NCBI GenBank assembly: GCA_014925825.1
Contig: JACGCK010000519.1
Location: 1-18,098 of the forward strand
DNA: 18,098 nt
From: Pholiota molesta
Lineage: Eukaryota > Basidiomycota > Agaricomycetes > Agaricales > Strophariaceae
Direction: 5' to 3'
In this document: positions 10,295 to 18,098 of the stretch, piece after piece
How positions within the stretch are numbered: the stretch's first letter is position 1
How the letters are laid out: every line of letters begins with the position of its first letter
Position numbers and translations under genes: made by a program
Notes under the pieces: generated by a model
Databases searched by the model: none
Told to the model about the DNA's origin: nothing
The model's input: only the letters and a program-made list of their open reading frames with translations

Positions 10295-10684
10295 GACGAG
10301 TACGGCGGTGAGGACGCGACAGGAGCGCTGGGGACGGGCACCTCGACGAGTGCACAAAGACAGCCACAAAAAAGTTCCCTCAAGGCCCACTAGCAGCTTA
10401 TGTAATTCTGGCCACCAGGTCCCTTACTCGGAAGAATGTCATGAAGTTATTTTATTCTGCAATTCGTCTACATTGATCACATCCTTTTACTTTGCGAACT
10501 TTGTGCATCGTCTATCTAATCCATCTTATATCTCAGAACCCAGTTTCTGAGATTTTTTCCCTTCCTCCATGCCTCGAGGACCCAGCGTGGTCCGAGCCAC
10601 CTCGTCGAAATAGTTATTTCGGGGTATCATCACGTTGAACATAAAAATGGGTATATCGTTCCTCATAAAAAATCATCCATCCGT
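10295..10684. other. rrm4 upstream region
   Basis: Spacer between the Rrm4 start and the stop of the secreted-protein gene, both on the minus strand. No convincing reading frame, TATA box or repeat was seen. Confidence 0.45.
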
Positions 10685-11329
10685 CTATGGTGACCACCTG
10701 AATGCAACTCCGTCAGCCGCTTGTCCAGCCATTCAGCTGAACATGAAAAACTGACCTATTGTGATCACCTTCAAGTTCATCGTTAAGGGTGTCTAGCATT
10801 CGGAATCTCGGATTCACTATCAAGAGAATGTCAGATTCCATGTATGATGACCATCGATTTAAGAGAACATACTGGATGACGCCTATCAAAATTCCATCAG
10901 TTAATGAATTATGGCATTTCTATTTATGAAACTTACCTTCGTGCAATGCGGGCGAAGCGACGGTGGGGTGTGGCAAGATGCACTGATGGTGTCGACAGTG
11001 CACTCTTTGCAGTTTGCTGGAATATTTTCAGGAAGGAGAGAGGACCAGCTGTAATCCTAATGAACCGGTTAGCTGCATTCTATATAGCGAGCCAAAGGTA
11101 CCTACTTCGCCAATGAAGAGGGTTCTTCCGAGCTGGGGTGGGTAGTATCTTCTGCAGAGCTGACCAGAAATGATGCTTCCGGTGTCGATCCAGCTGCTTG
11201 AAGTGACGTCGGATACGACCCCGTCTCACGGGCCTGAGCAAGGGCCATCCCAACAGGGACGGGAGACGCAACCACAATATGGCACAAAATGCACACCAAG
11301 ATAACAAAGAGCGAAGCGCGGTGGAACAT
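10685..11329 (-). CDS. Small secreted protein, 122 aa (hypothetical)
   Basis: I do not recognise the family. The ATG at 11329 opens a clear signal peptide (MFHRASLFVILVCILCHIVVAS), with likely cleavage near VAS-PV. The favoured model has exons 11329-11165, 11056-10937, 10882-10873 (10 nt), 10816-10756 and 10697-10685 (13 nt), totalling 369 nt with every phase closed and ending in TAG. The mature part is about 100 residues and carries a Cys-bearing segment, ENIPANCKECTVDTISASCH, followed by PSLRPHC and an acidic LDTLNDELEGDHN tail. Exon 1 also stays open past the first donor (GTCAGC at 11164) as a Ser/Glu-rich SSAEDTTHPSSEEP stretch up to a second donor (GTAGGT). That donor would lead into another frame that stops soon after. 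The first intron is therefore the weak point. A TATAAAA lies 118 nt upstream. Confidence 0.6.
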
Positions 11330-11446
11330 CGTAGCAGAGCCAAGTGATTCTTGTAGTAGAGACCTGAGATATAGCACCGCAAAAGAAGAGGTGGAGAGGG
11401 CACTGGCAGATTCACGATGGAAGATGGGCCATAAATTCCCCAGACC

Positions 11447-11453
11447 TTTTATA
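11447..11453 (-). promoter_or_regulatory. TATA box of secreted-protein gene
   Basis: TATAAAA on the minus strand, within GGTATAAAAGG, lies about 118 bp before the ATG at 11329. That is the right distance for a TATA-driven start followed by a leader of about 90 nt. Confidence 0.65.
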
Positions 11454-11459
11454 CCGTCC

Positions 11460-12638
11460 GTCAGAACCTAGAACCCACACGAAGGATCAGCCAAGCGGCA
11501 ACTCACTACACTGTCAATGCTTGAATAACCGCGGGCTTTATTTCCTGCTTCTTCGAGAAGCTGTTCGATATCGAAGGGCGATATTAAAAAATAGGCCCGG
11601 CGCATGCTTCCGAAGAGGGGCTATCAGTTATCAGTGGCAGTAGTGATGGGCTTTCGAAAGTAGTACATCAAAAGGTCAAGCTAATGCACGACTAACAGAA
11701 CTGATTCGTTACACCTACAGGCAGTCCGCGGTTGATTAGCAGCGTTTCTGGCTGGATGGCAAAGGCACAGTATAGCATGTGACTTAGCTTGGAAAAGAGA
11801 ATCCATTTTTCTAGAGCGCAACTCCGGAATTCCGGACGCATTGGCGCTGGGGCGGAACCTTCCACAGCGGCACTATTCGTGAGTCACAAAGCGGCGCCAG
11901 AGATTAGACTTACCAAGCCCCAACGACGACAAGCCAACTGAATTGTTTGACCTCCCCTTCAATATGGAGCGCCGGCGCCACCAAAAAAACCTATCTGACA
12001 CAAGCCTCACCTCTCCGTCTCCGAATATTACAAACCATCCGACGAGGGCCACAAAATGAAAATACAGCAGGAAAACCCCCAATCCAGCTGCGTCAGTGCG
12101 TGCATCCCGTTACGTGGCCCAACGTGGCCTGATGAATTCCTCGAATCGCCCAAAAGCTGCAATGTCCAGAACAGGACACGAGTCGGCCGCACGTATAGCG
12201 CGCCGCAGCATGCACACCGGTACTCCGGGTTGCGAAAGGTGATCCATGGAAGTATGGCTTCGCCCCTCGGCCGGGTGTAGCCCACACTGCGTCTCTCTAC
12301 CAGCGCTCAGCTGGTCCGCGAGCTCTGACCCATGAGTAAGATTCGTCATGCAGGCACTAGAGGACCTGGCATCAGTATAAACAAGTCCCCTGTAACTTCC
12401 ATTACGTCCAGAAGCACGGTAAGAAACGAGTTGGACGAGCATCGTTGGCAAGGACGCTCGTTGCCAGTACTGCCCATATACATACGCTTGAGCCAGCTGG
12501 AAAGGTTCCATTGCAGCGCCTCGAAGAGACCATGATATATCAGATTGAATTAGCATTTCCAATCTACATTGACAAAGTAAAGGGTATCAGCAAGATGTAC
12601 GAGTCAGCGGTATGGGGTCACAAAAAAATTCAGAGCCC
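11460..12638. other. Gap with no convincing gene
   Basis: About 1.2 kb between the promoter of the secreted-protein gene and the stop of mad3. Several overlapping open frames exist on both strands between 11870 and 12560, the longest being 150 codons on the minus strand (12110-12562). None shows a domain, a good start context or a coherent exon chain. The segment at about 11800-12300 is GC-richer than its surroundings. A perfect 14-bp palindrome lies at 11823-11836. Confidence 0.5.
11823..11836. repeat. Perfect 14-bp palindrome TCCGGAATTCCGGA
   Basis: Each half site TCCGGAA reads the same on both strands with no spacer. It sits about 490 bp upstream of the secreted-protein gene. It may be a binding site for a dimeric factor, but a chance palindrome is not excluded. 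Confidence 0.4.
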
Positions 12639-14102
12639 TCATGGCTCTGTAGATGCTACACTCTCGTCTCCGTAATTCTTCAGGGGATCCTTGCGTAGAG
12701 CCTCAGCCTCCGTCGTAGGCGCGCTAATTTTCTTATCCACCGTCTTCAATTTCATGATAGATTCTGATATTGGCGCAACAACCGCAGATGAAGCCGCCGC
12801 AGACTAAAGAAACCAGAGATCATTAATCACCGTACCTCAGCGCTATAGAAAGGAAACCACTTACTTCATCTCGAAACGGAGTGAACTTGGGCGTCGCAGG
12901 CTCCTGAGGGCCATCAGCGAAAGGCACAAACCCCACAGCAGGCGGCTTCGCCCTGGCTTCCTGCGCACGCTGCCTGGGCGCAGGTGCAGCTGGGGGAGGC
13001 ATCTCGCCGGGTGCCGGGTCTCGAAACGGCACGATCTTCGATGCTGCGCTGGATCCAGCACCCCCACTGCCAGAACCGGCCGCCAGCCTCTTCGTTCGCC
13101 CTGCCTGCTTGATGGTCGCCCCCGCCAGTTTCTTCACCTCGGGCACGTTCTCCTTAATCCGCGTCTTCCGTGTGCCGAGGTCGGTCCACTCGTTCGCGCC
13201 GTCTTCTGCCGCCTGTGCCTGTGCCCCGGTGGGGTCCACGAATATTTGCAGGCGACTGTTGGATGCGGCAGATGGAGTGCCGGATGTGGATGGTTGAGTC
13301 GTCCGGGATGACGACGTCCGAGATGTCTGTACCGGTAGTGAAGATGCGGTGGTAGCTAAGGCTTTCCGAGGAGGCTGGGACGATGTCGAGGCCACGGTTG
13401 GTGCCGGTGCGCGCATGATATTTGACATCATTCGCTTCTGAAAGTCTTCATAGCGGCTTTCCAGGTGGTCCAGAGGCGTGGCTTTTCGTGCAATCCCCAG
13501 GGCATACGCTGCGTCTGCTTCATTTCGTCTGCACAAACCATTAGCAATTACTCAATGTGGCATGAGGGAAACATGACGACTCACCTCCCATCCCTTTCAA
13601 GGACAGCCGCATGCTCCTCGTATAGCAGCGCAAACTCCGTCCCAATGTCATTCGCGATCAAGAACTTGTAGATGATTGTCGGCTTCTCCACATAGCTGGC
13701 GTACAGTAGCCAGAGCTTAAGGTACTTGAGATCACGCCTCCATATTCCACCTCTATCATCCTTCAGAACCCTAGTAGCTTCTTCCAAAAGCTCCAGGAGG
13801 CCTGATTCCGCGGAATGGCCCTGTGGGTAGTTTTCGACCGTCCAGTTCACCAGGCGGCAGTAGGCTTCTAAAGGATCGTCGTCTTCGTCGTCCAGGGCAA
13901 GTTCCACATTGATACGCAGTCTGTTTCTGGTTGCCGATAGCTTGGCCTCTCTTTGCGCGTGCGGGGTCGCCAAGATAGCGGATAGCGCAGTCACTCGACG
14001 CCCAGTGGCCAGCGGTTGGACGTTTTCCTTCGCGGCTTCCAACACATCGCAGTCGACGATGTTGGAGGAATTTTCGTTCAGCTCATCGCTAAGAAATGAC
14101 AT
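12639..14102 (-). CDS. mad3: Mad3/BubR1 spindle-assembly checkpoint protein
   Basis: Mad3 is part of the mitotic checkpoint complex that holds APC/C-Cdc20 inactive until kinetochores are attached. Exons 14102-13585, 13528-12865 and 12803-12639 give 448 residues with all phases closed. A first KEN box is at 25-27 (AAKENVQPL). The Mad3/BUB1 homology region I (TPR fold) spans about 60-205, with DPLEAYCRLVNWTVENYPQG, DLKYLKLWLLYASYVEKP, FLIANDIGTEFALLYEEHA and LESRYEDFQKRM. A second KEN box at 298-300 follows the family signature EWTDLGTRKTRIKEN. An ABBA-like LQIFVD is at 266-271. IVPFRD, FVPFAD and FTPFRD follow at about 338, 373 and 388. The C-terminus carries EALRKDPLKNYGDES. There is no kinase domain, so this is Mad3 rather than Bub1. 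The ATG at 14102 is the first in frame. The upstream DNA holds MCB boxes. Confidence 0.92.
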
Positions 14103-14217
14103 GGAAAGGTCAGCCAAAAGAGACAAACGTAGACGGCTGAAATAGAGGATTGTTCAGTAAAAAGTATGTATATGAAATGTTCAAATTGGAAGGCTTCGTC
14201 GTTCGAACAAGTGCACG

Positions 14218-14253
14218 CACGTGAACATTAAGTATAGACGCGTCTATCACGTG
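14218..14253. promoter_or_regulatory. Two CACGTG E-boxes flanking an MCB palindrome
   Basis: CACGTG is found at 14218-14223 and 14248-14253, 30 bp apart. They flank a perfect 14-bp palindrome ATAGACGCGTCTAT (14234-14247), whose centre is the ACGCGT box. CACGTG is the classic site for bHLH and Cbf1-like factors. The symmetrical arrangement lies 116-151 bp upstream of the mad3 ATG. Confidence 0.5.
14238..14243. promoter_or_regulatory. MluI cell-cycle box (MCB) 1
   Basis: ACGCGT, the core bound by the fungal G1/S factor MBF, lies 136 bp upstream of the mad3 start. Its presence in front of a checkpoint gene suggests periodic transcription, which is inference. Confidence 0.5.
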
Positions 14254-14298
14254 ACTAAGGTGATAACTTGCATGTGCGCGATGTGGCCGCTCCTCCCA

Positions 14299-14304
14299 AC
14301 GCGT
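14299..14304. promoter_or_regulatory. MluI cell-cycle box (MCB) 2
   Basis: A second ACGCGT, in the context CCCAACGCGTCTC, is 197 bp upstream of the mad3 start and 61 bp from the first. Paired MCB boxes are typical of MBF targets. Confidence 0.5.
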
Positions 14305-14608
14305 CTCAGGTATTATTGAGATATTATCACTATCACCTATAATTCAATCGACAGGTAGAACAGAAATTTGGGTTTGATTCCAAGCCTTGGTTTTTATTTC
14401 ATGTAACAATGAATAAATAGAATCGGACACCGAACTATACGAAAGCTAACTCAAAGCTAACTTTAAATGATACATGGAAGGTAGGATGAGTATCCAAAAT
14501 ATCGAAAGGTCTAGTTGATACAAAGAGGGTAGTAATGCTATAAATAAAGCTCATAGATATGAATAAGTAGTCTAGCAGTTAGGGAGAAATTTTGGTCGAT
14601 TGTACGCT

Positions 14609-15323
14609 CTAATCTATATTGCGGGCACTGAAGAGAAGAATGGTAGCAACGATGGAGGGTTCAAATAAGCCCGCTTGGAAGGCTTCGCTTGTTATTTCGA
14701 GTATTATTTCGCTATTTCTGCAGCCATGGATATCCTGGCATACTGTTCTGGAGGATTTGGACCATGGCTATATAGCTATATAATAAAAAGTTAGTTGGTC
14801 GTGTATGAAATCATGCCTGAGAACATACATATATACCACGAGATCCTCTTGGGTCCATGCGTAGAGCTTATTCCCAATGATCATGGAACGAAATCTAGAG
14901 AAGTAAGGAATCAGATTCGATCCAGTTTTGATGCTAGAGTACTTACGTCTGATCACTAGATAGTTTCAAGAAGTCCATTGTGAGTTGTCGCGAGAGAATA
15001 CCTCTCGCCTCTACAGTAGGATGCCTCCCCCAGTGAATGGATGCAAATTGTTCGCCAGGCTTTGAGATGGTAGTGATATCAGAATTTGTTCGAACTTCGA
15101 AAAATTTGCGATCTTTCGGGCCCGTTACGATGCAGTTGAACAAATCGGGATTGAAGTATGAAAAAGTGAACGTTAAGACCGATGACGGCTTATCATGTAC
15201 AGAAGGAAGTGCGCCGAAAGTGGGCGGATATGGCGAGTTAGGCCGCCATGGTTCTCCGTTAATCGAGTGAGGATTCTCTGGGTTGTACCATCCGGCCTGT
15301 GCGTAAGGATTGTTGGTGAGCAT
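14609..15323 (-). CDS. DUF6593-type protein, 197 aa
   Basis: DUF6593 proteins are abundant in mushroom-forming fungi and have no known function. Exons 15323-14947, 14894-14837 and 14767-14609 close in phase to 197 residues. The N-terminal 45 or so residues are Pro/Asn-rich (NPYAQAGWYNPENPHSING). The domain follows, with strands such as VLTFTFSYFNPDLFNCIVTG, the FASIHWGRHPTVEARG core, LSRQLTMDFLKLSSDQTFRS, then IIGNKLYAWTQEDL. It ends with the hydrophobic closing segment LEITSEAFQAGLFEPSIVATILLF. The order and spacing of these landmarks are why I assign the family. The assignment is from memory and no search was run. The first ATG of the open frame is used, and a TATAAA lies 79 bp upstream. 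It sits tandem with mad3 on the minus strand. Confidence 0.75.
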
Positions 15324-15401
15324 GGTAGAATTGCGCAAACGATGTCGACTTCATGGGTAGGTTCGTTCGATATTGTAGGTTCATCGAAACCTTCCTTCCA
15401 C

Positions 15402-15407
15402 TTTATA
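15402..15407 (-). promoter_or_regulatory. TATA box of DUF6593 gene
   Basis: TATAAA on the minus strand, in the context GACTATAAAGTGG, lies 79 bp before the ATG at 15323, which suits a TATA-driven start with a short leader. Confidence 0.5.
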
Positions 15408-15409
15408 GT

Positions 15410-16693
15410 CACCCATGAATGCCCGTCGGGATTGTTGGTGACATATTACAACTCCCAAGTGCGATACTTTGCTGAGTCGGCTCTCGAGGTTGCCCGAAAC
15501 GCAATGGGAGGAGAACACGTACCATGGTGGACGCTTTCTTCGTAATATTCCTGTTCAAGTTGTCCTTGTTTTTTGCGAGGGGATATCTCTCAGTCACCTG
15601 GCGATTTTCTGTTTTTGGTCATAAAACAATTCGGGAAATAAATATCGACGAGCGGTTGAGCAAAGCGAGCTCATTTCGCTCACGTTTGCATGATCTCTGC
15701 GTTCCTGACAATCGGGAAATCTCTATGTGCTTCTCATCAATGCATCAACCCGGATCAAATATGTGGACCCTGCAATCACGGAAGCCTGAGGCGGTGGGAG
15801 CTGGACTGACAAACGCTGGCGACTGAACCTGCGCTGAATGCTTCGAGCCGTACACAAGTGGACCAGTACAGCGATTCACATCCATACCGACAAGATTTAG
15901 AATGAGAAGCTCCAATATAACATATAGTTCAAATAGTCATTGAAAGTGAATACACCACACAATAGAAGCTTCACAATGCCATGATTGTTGACGGTTGACG
16001 TCGGCGTTTTCCGATGCTGTGCAACTTGAATTCTTGAATATGTACGACCAAGACGAAATAGGAACGTTTCATGACCAGCCGCTGATACATTCTGTCTTGT
16101 TTTGTTGTCTTTGCGGGGCGGATGCTGACAGGATGGGGTAGGGAAATAAAATGTAGTAATAAACTTCGAGCGCTAACTGACGAGGGTGGCGACGGTATAG
16201 AGATAGAACCTCAGTGTATGCTTGTGGGACCCGTCACCCGAGCGCCCACCTGTGATTACCTGCTATCACCAGCACCGGCAATGACAAGCTTCCGTGCCTT
16301 CAGACCTGCGCCGAACCTATGCGTATTTCGAGCCAAGTTGCTAACGTTGATAGGATACCAGCTCGGGCAGGACGCTGATCTCGGGCAAATCTCGGGCATG
16401 CTTACGAATAGGTGTAGAAGTTATCTCATGTGGGTTGCCCTGTTAGGTCAGAGGACACATAAGTAGTAGTTCTATTATACAGCGCTGACTCCTGAGCGTT
16501 GACACATGAAGTTTTAGCATTACTGATCTTGCAGAATCAGTTCCGTTCAAAGTCAATTTTGTACAAAAGAACGGAAATGCCTCACGACCAGAAGAACATC
16601 AGTTCTGCGGCTCCACTTCATGCATTTTATCAAAATACACCACATCGCCTCTTTCATGGAAGTAGCAATCATACAAGAGATGCACCCAGTCTA
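15410..16693. other. Gap with no convincing gene
   Basis: This runs from upstream of the DUF6593 promoter to the stop of the transporter. Open frames of about 100-115 codons exist on the plus strand (15524-15826 and 16122-16466), but neither has a recognisable domain or exon structure. A cluster of CTCGGGC copies is near 16362-16397. No RNA gene is seen. Confidence 0.5.
16362..16397. repeat. Three copies of CTCGGGC
   Basis: CTCGGGC occurs at 16362-16368, 16380-16386 and 16391-16397, the last two inside a tandem ATCTCGGGCA with an 11-bp period. They lie about 300 bp past the end of the transporter. Function is unknown, and they could be binding sites or a short degenerate repeat. Confidence 0.4.
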
Positions 16694-18098
16694 TCATGGC
16701 ACATATCGGAATTCCGGGGCCTGAAAATTATGATTCAGTATTTGACCATTACAAAAAAAATTTAACCACAAACAAACCTTGTCGCGAGTTCATGGGTATT
16801 TATCTTCGTTTCCAGCCTCAGGCTTTCCATAAATTCGATCTCGCTTGTTGTTATCCAAGCGATAGGAAATCTATTTGAATAATTAGTAACATGGAAAGAA
16901 CCTTTCCAAGATGCACGACGGATATGATGAGGGAATAGACGCACCGACAATATCAGGGAACATAGAGCTGCTATGAACATCAAAGCGCTGGATACTGAAA
17001 AACGTTTGAAGTCAATATAAATTAGTAGAGCTGAGCTAATAATAGCAATACCTCCAAAGCCTTTGCTGTAAAGGGAAACCGATACTTAGCCTCAAGATAG
17101 TAATGCCTTTTCAAGTAAAAAATTCAAGACATACATGTATCTCGGGCCTTCAGTCTTTGGGTATAAATGAGAACCTAGAATGCTACCGCATTGTCCGATG
17201 GCCATGAACAAGGGAATACCGGCAGCTTTCTTCGTCTCAGATCCCAAATTATGGCCAACTAAAGTTCATACATCTGCCGTTAGTAGTCATAGCAGAGACG
17301 TCATGAAGAGGCCTTACACCAAGCAATGGTGAGTCCAATCGTCGTATAGGTTCCGCTCGTAATACAGAATGTGGCAAAGTATCGCGCGTGTACGTTGTTT
17401 GGGACGATGATCAATAGTCTGAGGGGCATTAGCACGACGAATGGGTTGGAAAACTTCAACAGAATAACATACAAATAACCGATTCCACCAATGGCACTGG
17501 AGAAAGTCATAAAGATACCTCTGCTCTGCAAACGATCTGAAGTGAAAGAGAAGGACACCATGACGATCGCGGCAACGACATAAGGCGGGACAGTTAGTAA
17601 TTGGGCGAGAGCGTTGGCTGTTGGCAGTGATTAGTCCCTGTCAATAAAGACGTAGTATTGGAACGAACATACTAAAACCTAGAGTTGCAATAATAGTTGG
17701 CAAGAATGCCCGATAGAAGCAAGAGCGCAGTTTAATCCGAAGTAGATGACGCCTCCCACATAGAGCTATATTAGATACTTGTGAGCATGATCGTCAGATT
17801 CTGAGCTAGGCGAGAGCAGATTTACCCTCCAATCGCGGAATGCTGATATGATGTGAGCTGAAGTGACAATTTTAGTGCTGTAGATTAGGAGGTTAGTTCA
17901 TGTCACCTTACCTTTGTTGACCACCGCCCCATTGTCCCCGCTTGAGTCCCGATTCATCCTACTTACGGCAATCTTTCGCTCTCGTTCCGTAAGATAAACA
18001 GTAGATTCCGGTCGATTAGGAAGATAGAAATAGGTTGCACATCCCAGAATACGGTTGGTATGCCCTGAAGTATACTAGACATCAATTTTGTACTGCGT
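16694..18098 (-). pseudogene. MFS transporter, Dal5/ACS family, 3' part, frame-broken
   Basis: Members of this family carry organic anions such as allantoate, nicotinate or pantothenate across the plasma membrane. The gene enters at the right edge and runs leftwards in about 12 short exons, starting at 18064. Visible: GIPTV, then LGCATYFYLPNRPES with TERERKIAVSRM, HIISAFRDWRLYVGGVIYFG, FLPTIIATLGFTNALAQLLT, a VSFSFTSDRLQSRG loop, VHARYFATFCITSGTYTTIG, FGHNLGSETKKAAGIPLFMA, a microexon KGFG (17065-17052), then SYRLDNNKRDRIYGKPE and a last exon APEFRYVP. Conserved pieces fall in different frames at about 18048 (GIPTV/LGC), 17710 (SIG/AFLP), 16800 and 16783 (around THELA and DK), each as if one or two bases were lost. 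Splice sites are intact. Either a young pseudogene or sequence errors fit. The substrate cannot be told. Confidence 0.75.

Larger units (their letters stand above)
14103..14608. promoter_or_regulatory. mad3 promoter and DUF6593-gene 3' region
   Basis: No gene is seen. The first 200 bp upstream of mad3 hold two ACGCGT boxes and two CACGTG boxes (listed separately). Beyond about 14350 the sequence is AT-rich and should contain the 3' untranslated region of the next minus-strand gene. Confidence 0.55.

Noticed and set aside
12110..12562. 150-codon minus-strand open frame
   Set aside because: It has no domain, signal peptide or plausible exon partners, and competing open frames of similar quality exist on both strands.
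14900..14925. GATTCGATCC segment resembling a tRNA T-loop
   Set aside because: It lies in an intron of the DUF6593 gene and no acceptor stem or anticodon arm can be paired around it.
15524..15826. 100-codon plus-strand frame with a hydrophobic start
   Set aside because: The later part is unlike a structured protein, and there is no promoter, intron or family evidence.
16122..16466. 114-codon plus-strand frame
   Set aside because: It has no recognisable family and runs through the CTCGGGC repeat cluster, so it is likely chance.

Overview
The window reads as nuclear DNA of a filamentous basidiomycete, most likely an agaricomycete. The reasons are dense genes with many 45-130 nt GT-AG introns carrying CTRAY-type branch sites, an F-box protein of the expanded mushroom type, a DUF6593-type protein, and an Rrm4-type endosomal mRNA-transport protein. 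No rRNA, tRNA, CRISPR array or transposon coding sequence was recognised.

Layout from left to right: (1) an Aly/REF (Yra1-like) mRNA export factor on the + strand (about 541-1758), whose splice sites and domains are recognisable but whose frame is broken at about 814 and probably again near 1459; (2) a convergent F-box protein (2254-3610, -); (3) an intact 15-exon actin-interacting protein 1, AIP1 (3918-6568, -); (4) an intact 9-exon Rrm4 orthologue with three RRMs and three MLLE regions (7392-10294, -); (5) a small secreted protein (10685-11329, -) with a TATA box; (6) about 1.3 kb with no convincing gene; (7) a Mad3/BubR1 spindle-checkpoint protein (12639-14102, -) with two KEN boxes and two MluI cell-cycle boxes upstream; (8) a DUF6593-type protein (14609-15323, -); (9) another 1.3 kb gap; (10) the 3' part of a Dal5/ACS-family MFS transporter (16694 to the right edge, -), broken by several small frame lesions.

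The genes do not form a pathway. This is an ordinary housekeeping neighbourhood, with seven of the eight genes on the minus strand. I see no clear undescribed system. The best leads are: a PAM2-type MLLE-ligand motif inside the Rrm4 orthologue, which itself carries MLLE domains; the ABBA-KEN-ABBA arrangement with repeated PF[RA]D motifs in Mad3; the paired MCB sites in front of mad3; the tiny-exon architecture of the secreted-protein gene; and the confinement of frame lesions, which fit single- or double-base losses, to the two outermost genes while the five complete multi-exon genes between them that I could follow exon by exon stay in frame.
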